DNA of 64,000 bases from Stomoxys calcitrans (Eukaryota > Arthropoda > Insecta > Diptera > Muscidae): assembly GCF_963082655.1 (NCBI RefSeq), contig NC_081554.1, positions 128,439,453-128,503,452 on the forward strand, in the 5' to 3' direction. The notes beneath the pieces are model-generated. The model searched no databases, was not told the origin of the DNA, and saw only the letters and a list, made by a program, of their open reading frames with translations. Shown piece after piece: positions 21,668 to 33,043 of this stretch. The number at the start of each line of letters is the position of its first letter. The first letter of the stretch is position 1. The translations under genes and the position numbers were made by a program.

Positions 21668-24488
21668 ACAAGTAAAAGCGTGCTAAGTTCGGCCGGGCCG
21701 AATTTTATATACCCTCCACCATGGATCGCATTTCTAGAGTTCTTTTTCCGGCATCTCTTCTTAGGCAAAACAAGTAAAAAGGCATTAAGTTCGGCCGGGC
21801 CGAACTTTGGATACCCACCACCTCGGGTATATATGAAAACTACCTTTCATCAAAATTCGGTGAAAATTTCAAATCTTATGCCCCATATCAGTTATATCAA
21901 AATATGTTCCGATTTGGACCAAATATTAATAATTAGTACAGTAGCTATATTTAAAAATAAACCAATCTGAACCATACACGACACGGATGTCAAAAAGCCT
22001 AACATAAGTCACTGTGTCAAATTTCGGTGAAATCGGATTATAAATGCGCCTCTTATGGGGCCAAGACTATAAATCGAGATATCGGTCTACATGGCAGCTA
22101 TATCCAAATCTGGACCGATTTGGGCCAAGTTGCATAAAAATGTCGAAGAGCCTAACACAAAACACTGTCCCAATTTTCGGCGAAATCGGACAATAAGGGC
22201 CCAAAGCCTTAAATCGAGAGATCGGCCTATATAGCAGCTATATTTAAATCGGGACCGATCTGAGCCAAATTGAAGAAGGACGTCGAAGAGCCTAACTTAA
22301 CTCACTGTTACAAATTTCAACGACATCGGATAATAAATGAGCATTTTATGGGCCCAGAGCCTTAAATCAAGAAATCGGTCTATGTGGCAGCTATATCCAA
22401 ATCTGAACCGATCAGGGTCATATCAAAGAAAAATGTCGAAGGCCCTTACACAAATCACTGTCCCATATTTCAGCAAAATCTGATAATAAATGTGGCTTTT
22501 ATGGGCCTAAAACCTTAAATCGGAGGATCGGTATATACGGCAGCTATATCCAAATCTGGACCGATCTGAGCCAAATTGAAGAAGGACGTCGAAGAGCCTA
22601 ACTTAACTCACTGTTACAAATTTCAACGACATCGGATAATAAATGAGCATTTTATGGGCCCAGAGCCTTAAATCAAGAAATCGGTCTATGTGGCAGCTAT
22701 ATCCAAATCTGAACCGATCTAAGCCAAATTGAAGAAAGGTGTAGAAGGGCCTAACACAACTCACTGTCTCAAATTTCCGCAAAATCGGATAATAAATGTG
22801 GCTTTTATGGGCCTTAGACCCTAAATCGGAGGATCAGTCTATATGGCAGCTATATCCAAATCTGAAGCGATCTGAGCCATATTGACGGAGGATGTCGAGA
22901 AGCCTAAGACAACACACTGTCCCAAATATCAGCAAAATCGGATAATAAATGTGGCATTTATGGGCCTATGACCCTAAATCGGAGGATCGGTCTATATGGG
23001 AGGTATATCCAAATCTGAACCGATCTGAGCCAAATTGACGGAGGATGTCGAAGGGCCTAACATAACTCACTGTCCCAAATTTCAGCAAAATCGGATAATA
23101 AATGTGGCTTTTATTGGCCTAAGACCCTAAATTGGCGGATCGGTCTATATGGGGGCTATATCAAGATATAGTCCGATATAGCCCATCTTCGAACTTAACC
23201 TGCTTATGGATAAAAAAAGAATCTGTGCAAAATTTCAGCTCAATATCTCAATTTTTGAAGACTGTAGCGTGATTTCAACAGACAGACGGACATGTCTAGA
23301 TCGTCTTAGATTTTTACGCTGATCAAGAATATATATACTTTATAGGGTCGGAAATGGATATTTCGATGTGTTGCAAACGGAATGACAAAATGAATATACC
23401 CCCATCCGTCGGTGGTGGGTATAAAAAGGATATAAGAAAAGATTTGCTCTGCTATTAGAGCGATACCAAGATATGGTCCGGTTTGAACCACAATTAAATT
23501 ATATGTTGGAGACCTGTGTAAAATGTCAGCCAATTCGAATAAGAATTGCGCCCTTTGTGGGCTCAAGAAGTAAAATAGAGAGATCGATTTATATGGGAGC
23601 TGTATCGAGCTATAGACTGATTCAGACCATAATAAACAGGTATGAGAGAATCCGTCGTACAAAATTTCAGGCAAATCGGATAATAATTGCGACCTCTAGA
23701 GGCTCAAGAAGTCAAGACCCAAGATCGGTTTATATGACAGCTATATAAGGTTATGGACCGATTTGAACCATACTTGGCACAATTGTTGGATATCGTAACA
23801 AAACACGTCGTGCAAAATTTCATTCCAATCGGATAAGAATTGCGCACTCTAGAGGCTCAAGAAGTCAAGACCCAAGATCGGTTTATATGGCAGCTATATC
23901 TGGTTATGAACCGATTTAAACCATACTTGGCACAGTTGTTGGATATAATAACAAAACACGTCGTGCAAATTTCATTCCAATCGGATAAGAATTGCGCACT
24001 CTAGAGGCTCAAGAAGTCAAGACCCAAGATAGGTTTATATGGCAGCTATATCAGGTTATAAACCGATTTCAACCATACTTGGCACAGTTGTTGGATATCA
24101 TAACAAAACACGTCGTGCAAAATTTCATCCCAATCGGATAAGAATTGCGCACTCTAGAGGCTCAAGTCAAGACCCAAGATCGGTTTATATGGCAGTTATA
24201 TCAAAACATGGACCGATATGGCCCATTTACAATACCAATCGACCTACACTAATAAGAAGTATTTGTGCAAAATTTCTAGCGGCTAGCTTTACTCCTTCGG
24301 AGGTTAGCGTGCTTTCGACAGACAGACGGACGGACGGACAGGCGGACGGACATAGCTAGATCGACATAAAATTTCACGACGATCAAGAATATATATACTT
24401 TATGGGGTCTCAGACGAATATTTCGAGTAGTTACAATCAGAATGACGAAATTAGTATACCCCTCATCTTATGGTGGAGGGTATAAAAA
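21668..24488 (-). mobile_element. HINE family A, copy A3, split by B2
   Basis: The 3' terminal 100 bp (ACAAGTAAAAGCGTGC, hairpin, inverted 5' copy, up to CTTCTTAGGCAAA) lies left of HINE B2. The rest resumes at about 23426 with AAGGATATAAGAAAAG, followed by four core units, the GTCY tract (GACAGACGGACGGACGGACAG), the TA tract and the CTTATGGTGGAGGGTATAAAAA end. The core unit is about 153 bp. It is complete once B2 is removed. Confidence 0.88.
21770..23425 (-). mobile_element. HINE family B, copy B2 (complete, nested in A3)
   Basis: Starts ACAAGTAAAAAGGC with a perfect hairpin TTCGGCCGGGCCGAA, inverted 5' copy CACCACCTCGGGTAT, then a core of about eight units of about 152 bp, a short GTCY tract (ACAGACAGACGGACATG), TA tract and CCGTCGGTGGTGGGTATAAAA. 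Two core segments (22252-22412 and 22559-22719) are identical over 161 bp, which points to recent unequal exchange. It is the largest family B copy in the window. It sits in the A run of HINE A3. Confidence 0.88.
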
Positions 24489-25076
24489 GGTTAACGTAAG
24501 TGAAAGCATGCCACTCAAAGCGCTGTTTAAATGGAAGCTATCTGACTATCGGACGGTCGCAAATACGGTCGTGCGCAATATTGAGGTTTCTACCGACGTA
24601 TGAACTGAATCCAATTGATACACTTAGCTCTTTCATCCTTCGCATGCTTATTTTCGTAAGTAACATCTAGAGTAGTGATGGGCACACTAAGACTGTTAAA
24701 AAAGCAAACTGTTTTTGTGTGAGTATCATTAAACATCAACCAAATGAAATAGTTTTCAACTAAAGGCAGTCTCACGAAGCCACACGAAGTTGTTTATACT
24801 GTCCGTGCGCTTTTATACGTTTTTCGCCCGCGGCATGGTATGCTTGTAAAATCCAACCATTATTATGATGGCGTGCTCTTGCTACCAGTGCGGGGGTCGT
24901 GGGTTCCATTGAACGATTTGGATTGCAAAAGCTTCTGATAGCAAACGAATACACGACCTCCGCACTAATAAGAAGAGCCAGATTATCATCGCAGAGGGCT
25001 AGCTTAGGAAGATTGAACAACGGGGTAACAATCTTGTCGCCTTGGTTAACAATCTTGTCGCGATGCGGGGACTTAA
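24489..25076. other. Unassigned stretch with a possible tRNA-like scrap
   Basis: No gene recognised. Near 24866-24905 the words GGCGTGCTCTTGCTACCAG and GGGGGTCGTGGGTTCC resemble a tRNA-derived head, but no complete B box or fold is supported. Open frames on both strands are short. Confidence 0.35.
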
Positions 25077-25163
25077 GGGTTGAATCTAGGAGCATTCACC
25101 TGGGATATCATAATGCCGTAGGACGCCATGGTCCTAGGTGAATGCTATGACTTCGGATTCAAC
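25077..25163. repeat. Interrupted inverted repeat
   Basis: GGTTGAATC..GCATTCACCT on the left is matched by AGGTGAATGC..GATTCAACC on the right, around a loop of about 34 bases holding CCTAGG-like words. The arms are perfect in two blocks with unequal internal spacers (5 and 10 bases). It could be the end of an unknown element or a foldback remnant. Confidence 0.6.
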
Positions 25164-25199
25164 CTGAACTACAATAGAAGTTATCCCAAAAATACAAAA

Positions 25200-27650
25200 A
25201 TACAAACATCACAATATTACTAAGAGTAACTCTGCAGGTGGTCAACGATTCAGTACCGCGAATCCACCCGAACCCATCCTCATGTTACACACAATACACT
25301 GATCCGACAAGACAACATTGACTTGCCCCCCTGCGAGCATTACTGCGATCGACTCACAGAAGACGAACGAGCAGAAACGGGAAGAATGCTCCAAAAGCTA
25401 CAAAGAAGAAGTGTATAGACGATCCGTGACTAGCGTTTGATGCGTAAATATAGGTTCCACGCCAGGAATTACGAGTCTATAATGAACACTATTGTCGAGG
25501 AACGTATGCACCCCTCTGCTAGATCGAACGATACCGAAAGTGACACCAACGCAAACACTACAACTGGAAACGTCACACTCGCTACAGACAAAACCGAGAC
25601 CGCCAGTGGAAGCACCGCGCGCATAACACCAGGGCCAGAAAAGGGCATAACTGTTTAGCCGATGTCTTTCATTGATCCCGCCGCTAGAGCCAGGAAGGGT
25701 AGTCAGAAGAGTGCCCTCCCGGCAAGGGTACCTAACTTAAATGACAGGCCCAATCCAGGGAATAAGCGGCAGCGATCTGACGATGCGCAGGCGCCTGATG
25801 GCAAAAGGGCCAAGAAATTTACGCCTGAACTACAGGTGGCTATCCTGGACTGGTTGTTAGTCGAAGAGAAGATTCTCTGAGCTCTATTAGAAGCCATTGG
25901 GAAAGGCGAGGATGACTCCTTTGCGGCTTTCGATGTCGCCACGTGACGGGCGTCATTAAGAAAGCTTTGGATTTTCTTTCGACTTGCATCGGTGGCCTTG
26001 ACCCTATTCGGACTAGCTTGAAATTAGAGTTGGTCCCGATTGATCGGAGGTCTGATATCAAGATATTTCAATACCTATACATATATGCGGCCTTAACGGA
26101 TGATCTCATCATGGACAAAGTTGACTGCGGAAGATAGTATGGGCAGTCCGCACTTTCCGGCCATTTAAGTCTGTCGGACCTGACCCAAAATACAAAGAGC
26201 ATGGAGCGAGGTCAAAGTGGCTTTTATCACCAAGGCGGGAAGAATAAACCACAGTACGACGAAGGATTATGGGCCTATTAGTCTGTCATCGTTTTTGCTG
26301 AAAACACTTTAAAAACTGATTGACCTGAAGGTGAGAGGGGGACTGACTCCGGAAAAGTTCAGTGGGGCACAACACGCATACCTCGGTGGAGACGACCCTT
26401 CACAAGGTGTAACAGAAGGTCGAGACGTCTCTCCGACAGAAGGAGTACACTTTAGCGGCCTTCTTGGATATTGACAGGGCCTTCAATATTGTGGAGATAG
26501 GATGGATAGTCGCCGTACTGGACCACACGGAGACCAATAATATGCTTTATCGCAGGATTATTATTGCAAACCTGCGTGGTCAGAAGACGGGTGACCAGGG
26601 GATCGCTCCAAGGAGGAGTGTTCTCGCTGATTCTATGGAACCTCGTGATTAATGAAATCCTGTTGAATCTCGGTAGGGATTGCAGTAGGATAATCGCTTG
26701 TGCGGACGAAGTCGTGCTGCTGGTCCGAGGCAGGTTTCTGTCGATAATCAGTGAGATCATGAAAGGGTCAGTGAAGAGGTTGTCGCGATGGGATCCCGGA
26801 CAGGGTTGAGGGCCAACTTAAAGAAGACGGAGTTGGTGCTATTTACGTGTAGATACTAAATACCGGAGTTCAGATTCCTGACCTTGGACGGGATCACCCT
26901 GCGGCTGTTGAAGGAGGTGAAGTACCTTGACATAGTTCTCGATTCGAAACTGTCCTGGAATAGGAATGCCGAGGAAAGAAGTCGGAGAAGAGGATACGTA
27001 TGAGTGAATTCGAGAAAGTCCAGAAACTGGTTTGCGTCGGGGTCACAGGCGATAGTGGATATGCAGCCCATTGAGGCCTATATTCGGAACTGCGCCGCCA
27101 GAGTCGCGCTTAGGCTGAGGGAGCTCGGCATTCTGAAGGAGGACGGTTGCGGCAACAGTTCGATTATGGGTGTTACGGATGCGGTAGATTGAGAAGTGTC
27201 TCCAACTACCTGCCGCCAGTACCGACTGGGGTGAGGGCATTCGCTATTCGTTTTCCTGGGAGGGTTGAATGGAAAGCGAATGCTGTACTTGAGTAGAATA
27301 AGACCTCGATCTACGCCGATGGCTCCAAGATGGAGTTAGGGATTGGATTAAGGATTTACTATGACGCACTCAATATCGGCATTTCACTGAGACTGCCGGA
27401 CGAGTGTACGGTCTTTCAGACAGAGGTTTGTACCGATACAGTAGCCGCAAGAGAAATTCTGGTTAGGGATTTACCGCCCGCAAATATGGCGGCGCTCAAG
27501 GCCTTGGGGTCGAGGATGGTGAGGTCGAGATTCGTGGCGGATTATTTGGAGTCCATGGATTGGCTCCGGGTCCACAATGTGACGCTCACATTTGTTCCTG
27601 GACATGAGAGGATTTCAATGGGACATTTCGGAACACATTTCGAACCGAAC
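25200..27650 (+). pseudogene. Second LINE family: ORF1-like region, RT and RNase H, broken
   Basis: The 5' part encodes PPCEHYCDRLTEDERAE (25.33 kb) and a Lys/Arg/Pro-rich segment (25.66-25.88 kb), probably ORF1 or a linker. RT pieces follow: SLSSFLLKTL (26.28 kb); KEYTLAAFLDIDRAFNIVE (26.44 kb), with the first palm Asp; RRVTRGSLQGG (26.59 kb); and the catalytic box, which reads CADE instead of YADD (26699-26710). KEVKYLDIVLDSKLSW follows at 26.92 kb, then a deletion. The RNase H domain starts IYADGSKMELGIGLRIYYD (27.32 kb) and continues LPDECTVFQTEVCTDTVAAREI, but the central DSQ-type catalytic segment is deleted at PPANMAALKALGS. FVPGHERI ends it. It is related to the scrap at 59.1-59.8 kb. 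Dead. Confidence 0.82.
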
Positions 27651-27899
27651 ACTGATTTTGGTAATAAAATTCAATGATTTGCAAGCGTTGCTCGTTAGTA
27701 AGTCTATTCATGATGAAATGTCAAAGCATACTGAGCATCTTTCTCTTTGACACCATGTCTGAAATCCCACGTGATCTGTCAAATACTAATGCATGAAAAT
27801 CCTAACCTCAAAAAAATCACCCTTTATTTATCAATTTACTAACCCATGCTTTATATAAGACACTGTCTTTTGTATGGGTTTTATCATAATAAAATACAA

Positions 27900-28110
27900 A
27901 TACAAATACTTGGCCCAAATCGGTACAGATGTGGATATACCTGCCATATAGACCGATATCTCGATTTAAAGTCTTGGCCCCATAAAAGGCGCATTTATAA
28001 TCCGATTTCAATGAAATTTGACACAGTGACTTATGTTGACTTTTCGACATCCGTGTCGTATATGGTTCAGATCGGTTTATTTTTAGATATAGCTACTTAA
28101 AAGACCAATA
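27900..28110 (+). mobile_element. HINE family B fragment (older host of B3)
   Basis: Forward family B core: TGCCATATAGACCGATATCTCG, TTCAATGAAATTTGACACAG, TTCAGATCGGTTTATTTTTAG and AGACCAATATTTT. The same order occurs near 61490-61660 in B5. It is interrupted by B3 in the ATATTTTT run. Confidence 0.7.
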
Positions 28111-29085
28111 TTTTTATACCCACCACCGAAGGATGGGTGTATATTCATTTTGTCATTCCGTTTGCAACACATCGAACCTATAAAGTATATATATTCTTGA
28201 TCAGCGTAAAAATTTAAGACGATCTAGACATGACCGTCCGTCTGCCCGTCTGTCTGTTGAAATCACGCAACAGCCTTTAAAAACAGAGATATTGAGCTGA
28301 AACTTTGCACAGATTCTTTTTTTTGTCCATAAGCAGGTTAAGTTCGAAGATGGGCTATATCGGACTATATCTTGATATAGCCCCCATATAGACCGATCCG
28401 CCGATTTAGGGACTAAGGTCCATAAAAACCGATTTTGCTGAAATTTGGGACAGTGAGTTGCGTTGGGCCCTTCGACTTCATTCGTTAATTTGGCCCAGAT
28501 CGGTTCAGATTTGGATATAGCTGCCATATAGAGCGATCCTCCGATTTAGGGTCTTAGGCCCACAAAAGCCACATTTATTATCCGATTTTGATGAAATTTG
28601 GGACACTGAATTGTGTTAGGCCCTTCGACATCCTTCGTCAATTTGGCCCAGATCAGTTCAGATTTGGATATAGCTGCCGAACAGACCGATCCTCCGATTT
28701 GAGGTCTTAGGCCCATAAAAGCCACATTTAATTTCCGATTTTGCTGAAATTTGGGACAGTGAGTTGTCTTAGGCCCTTCGACATCCTTCTTCAAATAGGC
28801 CCAGATCGGCCCAGATTTTAATATAGACCGATCTCTCGATTTAAGGTTTTGGGTCCATAAAATGGGCATTTATTGTCCGATTTCGTCGGAATTTGGGACA
28901 GTGCTTTGTGTTAGGCTCTTCGACATGTTTCTGCAGCTTGGCTCAAATCAGTCCAGATTTGAATCTCGATTCAAAATCTTTGCCCTATAAAAGGCGTAAT
29001 TATAATCCGATTTCACCGAAATTTGCCACAATGACTCATGTTAAGCTTTTCGACATTCGTGTCGTTTATGGTTCAGATCGGTTTA
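28111..29085 (+). mobile_element. HINE family B, copy B3 (3' end lost)
   Basis: Starts TTTTTATACCCACCACCGAAGG and shows TA tract, GTCY tract (CCGTCCGTCTGCCCGTCTG) and five core units with GGATATAGCTGCC. It stops at the CGGTTTATTTTT word where HINE A4 begins. The hairpin end is not found downstream, so it was lost or truncated. Confidence 0.82.
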
Positions 29086-29640
29086 TTTTTATACCCTCCA
29101 CCATAAGATGGGGAGACCCCATAAAGTCTGAGACCCCATAAAGTATATATATTCTTGATCGTCGTGAAATTTTATGTCGATCTAGCCATGTCCGTCCGTC
29201 TGTCCGTCCGTCCGTCCGTCCGTCTGTCTGTCGAAAGCACGTTAACTTCCAAAGGAGTAAAGCTAGCCGCTTGAAATTTTGCACAAATACTTCTTATTAG
29301 TGTAGGTCGGTTGGAATTGTAAATGGGCCATATCGGTCCATGTTTTGATATAGCTGCCATATAAACCGATCTTGGGTCTTGACTTCTTGAGCCTGTAGAG
29401 TGCGCAATTCTTATCCGATTGGGATGAAATTTTGCACGACGTGTTTTGTTATGATATCCAACAACTGTGCTAAGTATGGTTCAAATCGGTTCATAACCTG
29501 ATATAGCTGCCATATAAACCGATCTTGGGTCTTGACTTCTTGAGCCTCTATAGTGCGCAATTCTTATCCAATTGGAATGAAATTTTGCACGACGTGTTTT
29601 GTTATTATATCAAACAACTGTGCCTAGTATGGTTCAAATC
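29086..29640 (+). mobile_element. HINE family A, copy A4 (3' truncated)
   Basis: Begins TTTTTATACCCTCCACCATA with an internal deletion/duplication around GACCCCATAAAGT (29104-29139), then TA tract, GTCY tract (29188-29230) and two core units. It ends abruptly at CAAATCGCCATAAAATCG with no hairpin terminus. Confidence 0.82.
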
Positions 29641-30285
29641 GCCATAAAATCGCACCTATTTTAAAAAGGATTATTGCCATAAATTAAATTTTTGTAATAT
29701 AGAAACCATCAAATGCAACAAGACATTAAAACGGATTCGAGGTATCTCACTCCCAAGAATTTTAAGACATTTTTTCATTTGATTTTTGGGATATAAAAAA
29801 TTGCCGACTTTCGACAAGCCAATTTTGTCCCAAACTGGATGGGAAAAAGTGTTGTAACTGGTTTCAGTCGTTCACTTCACACCAATCCACATTTTATTAC
29901 GGAACCTTTTTCCCCACTCGAGCTAGAATTTTTATTTTTCGTCGTTAATGGGTTGATGCAAATTTTTTAAAAAGATAACATTTTTGTGATTGCTTTAGAC
30001 TAAAAGTTATAAAAAGTTTCTTTAAGCTAAAATCTTCATGAAATTATCTCGCCAAAAAATTTTTTTTATATAAAAATTGTTTCGAAAGACGAACATTTAA
30101 AAAAATTTTTCTTAGACATTATTCTATATGAATTTTCTTTTAACTCTTATTTTATTATTTAAATTGCAATTTCAATCGCAAAAAATATTGCTTGCTTGCG
30201 TTAATCTGAAAAGGTTTTCCAAAGAACAATAAGTGATTTTTAATTATAAATTATTTGAATTACGGCAGAGCCCGAATCCCGGCCG
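29641..30285. other. Unassigned AT-rich stretch
   Basis: Very AT-rich with runs of A and T. No open frame of note and no element end. A short GC-rich word near 30264-30290 (CCCGAATCCCGGCCGGGC) resembles the tRNA-like head at 43.8 kb but is too short to classify. Confidence 0.45.
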
Positions 30286-30754
30286 GGCTTAAGACCCCCA
30301 ATTGGAGGATCGGTGTATGTGGCAGCTGTATCCAAATCTGGACCGATCAGGGACAAGTTGACGGATGATGTCGAGGGGCCTAACGCAACTCACTGCTCCA
30401 AATTTTAGCGAAATCGGATAAAAAATGTGGCTTTTATGGGCCTAAGACTCTAAATCGGGTGATCGGTCTATATGGGGGCTATATCAAGATATAGTCCATC
30501 TTCGAACCTAACCTGCTTATGAACAACAAAAGAATCTGTGCAAAGTTTCAGCTCAATATCTCTATTTTTGAAGGCTGTAGCGTGATTTCAACAGACAGAC
30601 GGACAGACGGACGGACATGGCTAGATCGTCTTAGATTTTTACGCTGATCAAGAATATCTATGTACTATAAAGGGTCGGAAATGGATATTTCGATGTGTTG
30701 CAAACGGAACGACAAAATGAATATACCCCCATCCTTCGGTGGTGGGTATAAAAA
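30286..30754 (-). mobile_element. HINE family B, copy B4 (truncated)
   Basis: Three core units, a GTCY tract (GACAGACGGACAGACGGACGG), a TA-tract counterpart and CCTTCGGTGGTGGGTATAAAA. The hairpin-side half is missing. HINE D2 follows it directly. Confidence 0.8.
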
Positions 30755-31122
30755 CAGTAAGGAAAGGCAAAAGTCGGGAGGTGGCGACTTTATAATACCC
30801 TACACCTACCCTATAAACACAAATGGGGGGCTACATCTAATTCTAAACCAATTTTGATGGACCTCAGCGGATATATCCAGATTATTAAAATTCCTGTATC
30901 AAATTTCTATCAAAGAAAATTGCTTCAAAATGTAATAACTACGGTTGAGAAATGACAACAAATTATCTGAAGAACAAATACATGGGAGCTATATCTAAAT
31001 CTGAACCGTTTTCGACCAAACTTTATGGATATTGTGAAATTCGTCGAGGAAAGCATTGTACAAAATTTTGGGAATATTGGTCAATAAATGCGCTTGCAGT
31101 GGGTCTAAAAGTGAAAATCGGG

Positions 31123-31215
<93 letters not shown>

Positions 31216-31960
31216 CCATATCTAAATCTAAACCGATTTCTATGAAATTCACTAGAAATATCGATGACCATTTTATTGCTGCATTACTGCAAATCGGACG
31301 AACATATATATGGGAGCTATATCCAAAACTGAACCGATTTCTATAATATTCACTTTTAATATCGAGAGTCATAAAAAAATCCTTCCTGTCAAATTGCGAG
31401 AGAATTGGTTATTCAATGACTATTTTGATGTATTACTATATATATGGGAGCTATATCCAAATCTGAACCGATTACTATGATATTCACCAGTCGGTTAACA
31501 AATGACCATTTTATTGCTGTATTACTGGAAATCGGACGAACATATATATGAGAGCTACATCCAAATCTGAACCGAATTTTATAAAATTCACCAGTAATAT
31601 CATAAGTCATAATACAATCCTTTCTACCAAATTTCAAGAGAATCGGTCAACAAATGACCATTTTATTGCTGTATTACTGGAAATCGGACAAACATATATA
31701 TGGGAGCTATATCCAAATCTGAACCGATTTCTATGAAATTCATCAGTAATATCGAGAGCCAAAAGAAAATCGTTCATTCCAAATTTCGAGAGAATCGGTT
31801 AACAAATTACCATTTTATTGCATTATTGCTGTGGATCGAACGAAAATATATATGGGAGCTATATCCAAATCTGAACCGATTTTTTTCAATTTCAATAGGC
31901 TTCGTCTCTAGGCCAAAAAACATGGCCATATCAAATTTTGCCTTCGGCGAAAATTTCATC
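30755..31960 (-). mobile_element. HINE family D, copy D2
   Basis: Begins with the family D 3' end in reverse: CAGTAAGGAAAGGCAAAAGTCGG, hairpin GTCGGGAGGTGGCGAC, then ATAATACCCTACACC. The core has units of about 150-200 bp with TATATGGGAGCTATATCCAAATCTGAACCG and AATCGGTTAACAAATGACC. The TATACCC start is missing. A long TA tract interrupts one unit at its ATATATAT word. Confidence 0.75.
31124..31210. repeat. (TA)n microsatellite, about 43 units
   Basis: A pure run of alternating T and A, 87 bp. It lies within HINE D2 at the point where other units carry a short CATATATATGG word, so it is an expansion of an element-borne seed. The open frames of alternating Tyr/Ile across it are artefacts. Confidence 0.95.
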
Positions 31961-32219
31961 CAAACTTTGAGTAAAGAGAAGATTTCATTGATATTCTGCG
32001 TTTATGGAAATTCTAATTAAAATTTTGTCTGATTATTAAATATTGATATACTCGTATTAACTGTTATATTTAAAGTAATAGTAAACTAGAGCAACCCTCG
32101 TTATTTGAGCTTCCAGAGGTCTTCGACCCATTGAAAATTGCGAAGTCGGTATGAAACAGTCGAATTTTAAGTGTAAGGATTTTGTTTTTTTTCAGAAAAA
32201 AATTGACAATTTTAGAATT

Positions 32220-32899
32220 CTTTTTTCAGTTTTGGCGTATGTGGTACGAAGGAGTCCTTCCCTGTGGACGTGTTGGATGAAGTTTTCCCGGAAAGTAATC
32301 TTTGGGCTGGGGTACTTTTTCCTTGTCGGGAAAACTTTTGTGTACACGGATGGGTCTAAATTGGTTGGGGCACTGGCGCAGGAGTCTTTATTGGCTTCCG
32401 TCAAATCAGTGCCTGTGGAGTGGTGGAGCGTCCTACCAATGGAGATGATGTCGAAGCACGAATGGCGGAGCGAACAGATTGCCATGGTGTACTTGATTAG
32501 TCGGGCGGCGCTGAAGTCTCTAGCTTCGGTCAACATGAGAAAGGGAGGCTGTCAAGCTCTGCTGGATCCTGGGGAACAAGGCGGCCGACAGGCTGGCCAG
32601 GAATTGATTGGAGACTAGATCGAATCGTGCTACAAAATCAGTGACCGCTCCGCTGTGTGAGCTTTTGGCAGGGTGATGCTTTCTACGATTACTGCAAGAA
32701 TGAGGCGTGGGTTAGTGCAATGGATTGCAGGGTGGCGAATGCCCTGTGGTCGAGTATTACGCCAGACACTGGACAGGGAGAAGCAGGCAGTTGTAGGTTG
32801 TGCGATGACTAGGAGGAAATGGAGACAGGCGAGGAAATTGTGAGGCACTGCTCCGCAATTGAGAGTAGAAGACACAAAATAATGCTGCTGCCATACCAA
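32220..32899 (+). pseudogene. Third LINE family: RNase H and zinc-knuckle remnant
   Basis: RNase H start VYTDGSKLVGA (about 32340), then SRAALKSLASVN (the DSQAALKSL-type block with the Asp changed), then GNKAADRLAR in another frame (32.57 kb), the GNE-A-like end. Downstream, DCRVANALWSSITPDTGQG leads to SCRLCDD and EEMETGEEIVRHC, a CCHC-type zinc knuckle interrupted by a stop. RT is absent (5' truncated). Several frameshifts. It differs from the families at 12 kb and 25 kb. Confidence 0.75.
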
Positions 32900-33043
32900 A
32901 TGATACAGTACCTCACAAATGTCGCCAGCATAAGGAGGGGAAAAACATTGCTGACAATTTTTTTTTGATGTTCTTGCCAGGATTCGAACCCAGTCTTTTA
33001 GCGTTAAAGGCGGACATGCTAACCTCTGCGTTACAGTGGCCCC
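32900..33043 (-). mobile_element. tRNA-derived SINE-1, partial
   Basis: The minus strand has TAACGCAGAGGTTAGCATG (A-box-like), GGGTTCGAATCCTGGCAAGA (a consensus B box) and then the start of the SINE-1 body, TTGTCAGCAATGTTTTTCCCC, TATGCTGGCGACATTTGTGAGG. The tRNA-related head is complete; the rest of the body is missing. It abuts the LINE zinc-knuckle remnant. Confidence 0.7.

Noticed and set aside
30952..31212. Frames with runs of Tyr-Ile on both strands
   Set aside because: Artefact of the TA microsatellite.
32974..33043. Candidate tRNA gene from A- and B-box-like words
   Set aside because: The acceptor and anticodon arms do not pair and the same head recurs with a SINE body at two other places. 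It is a tRNA-derived SINE.
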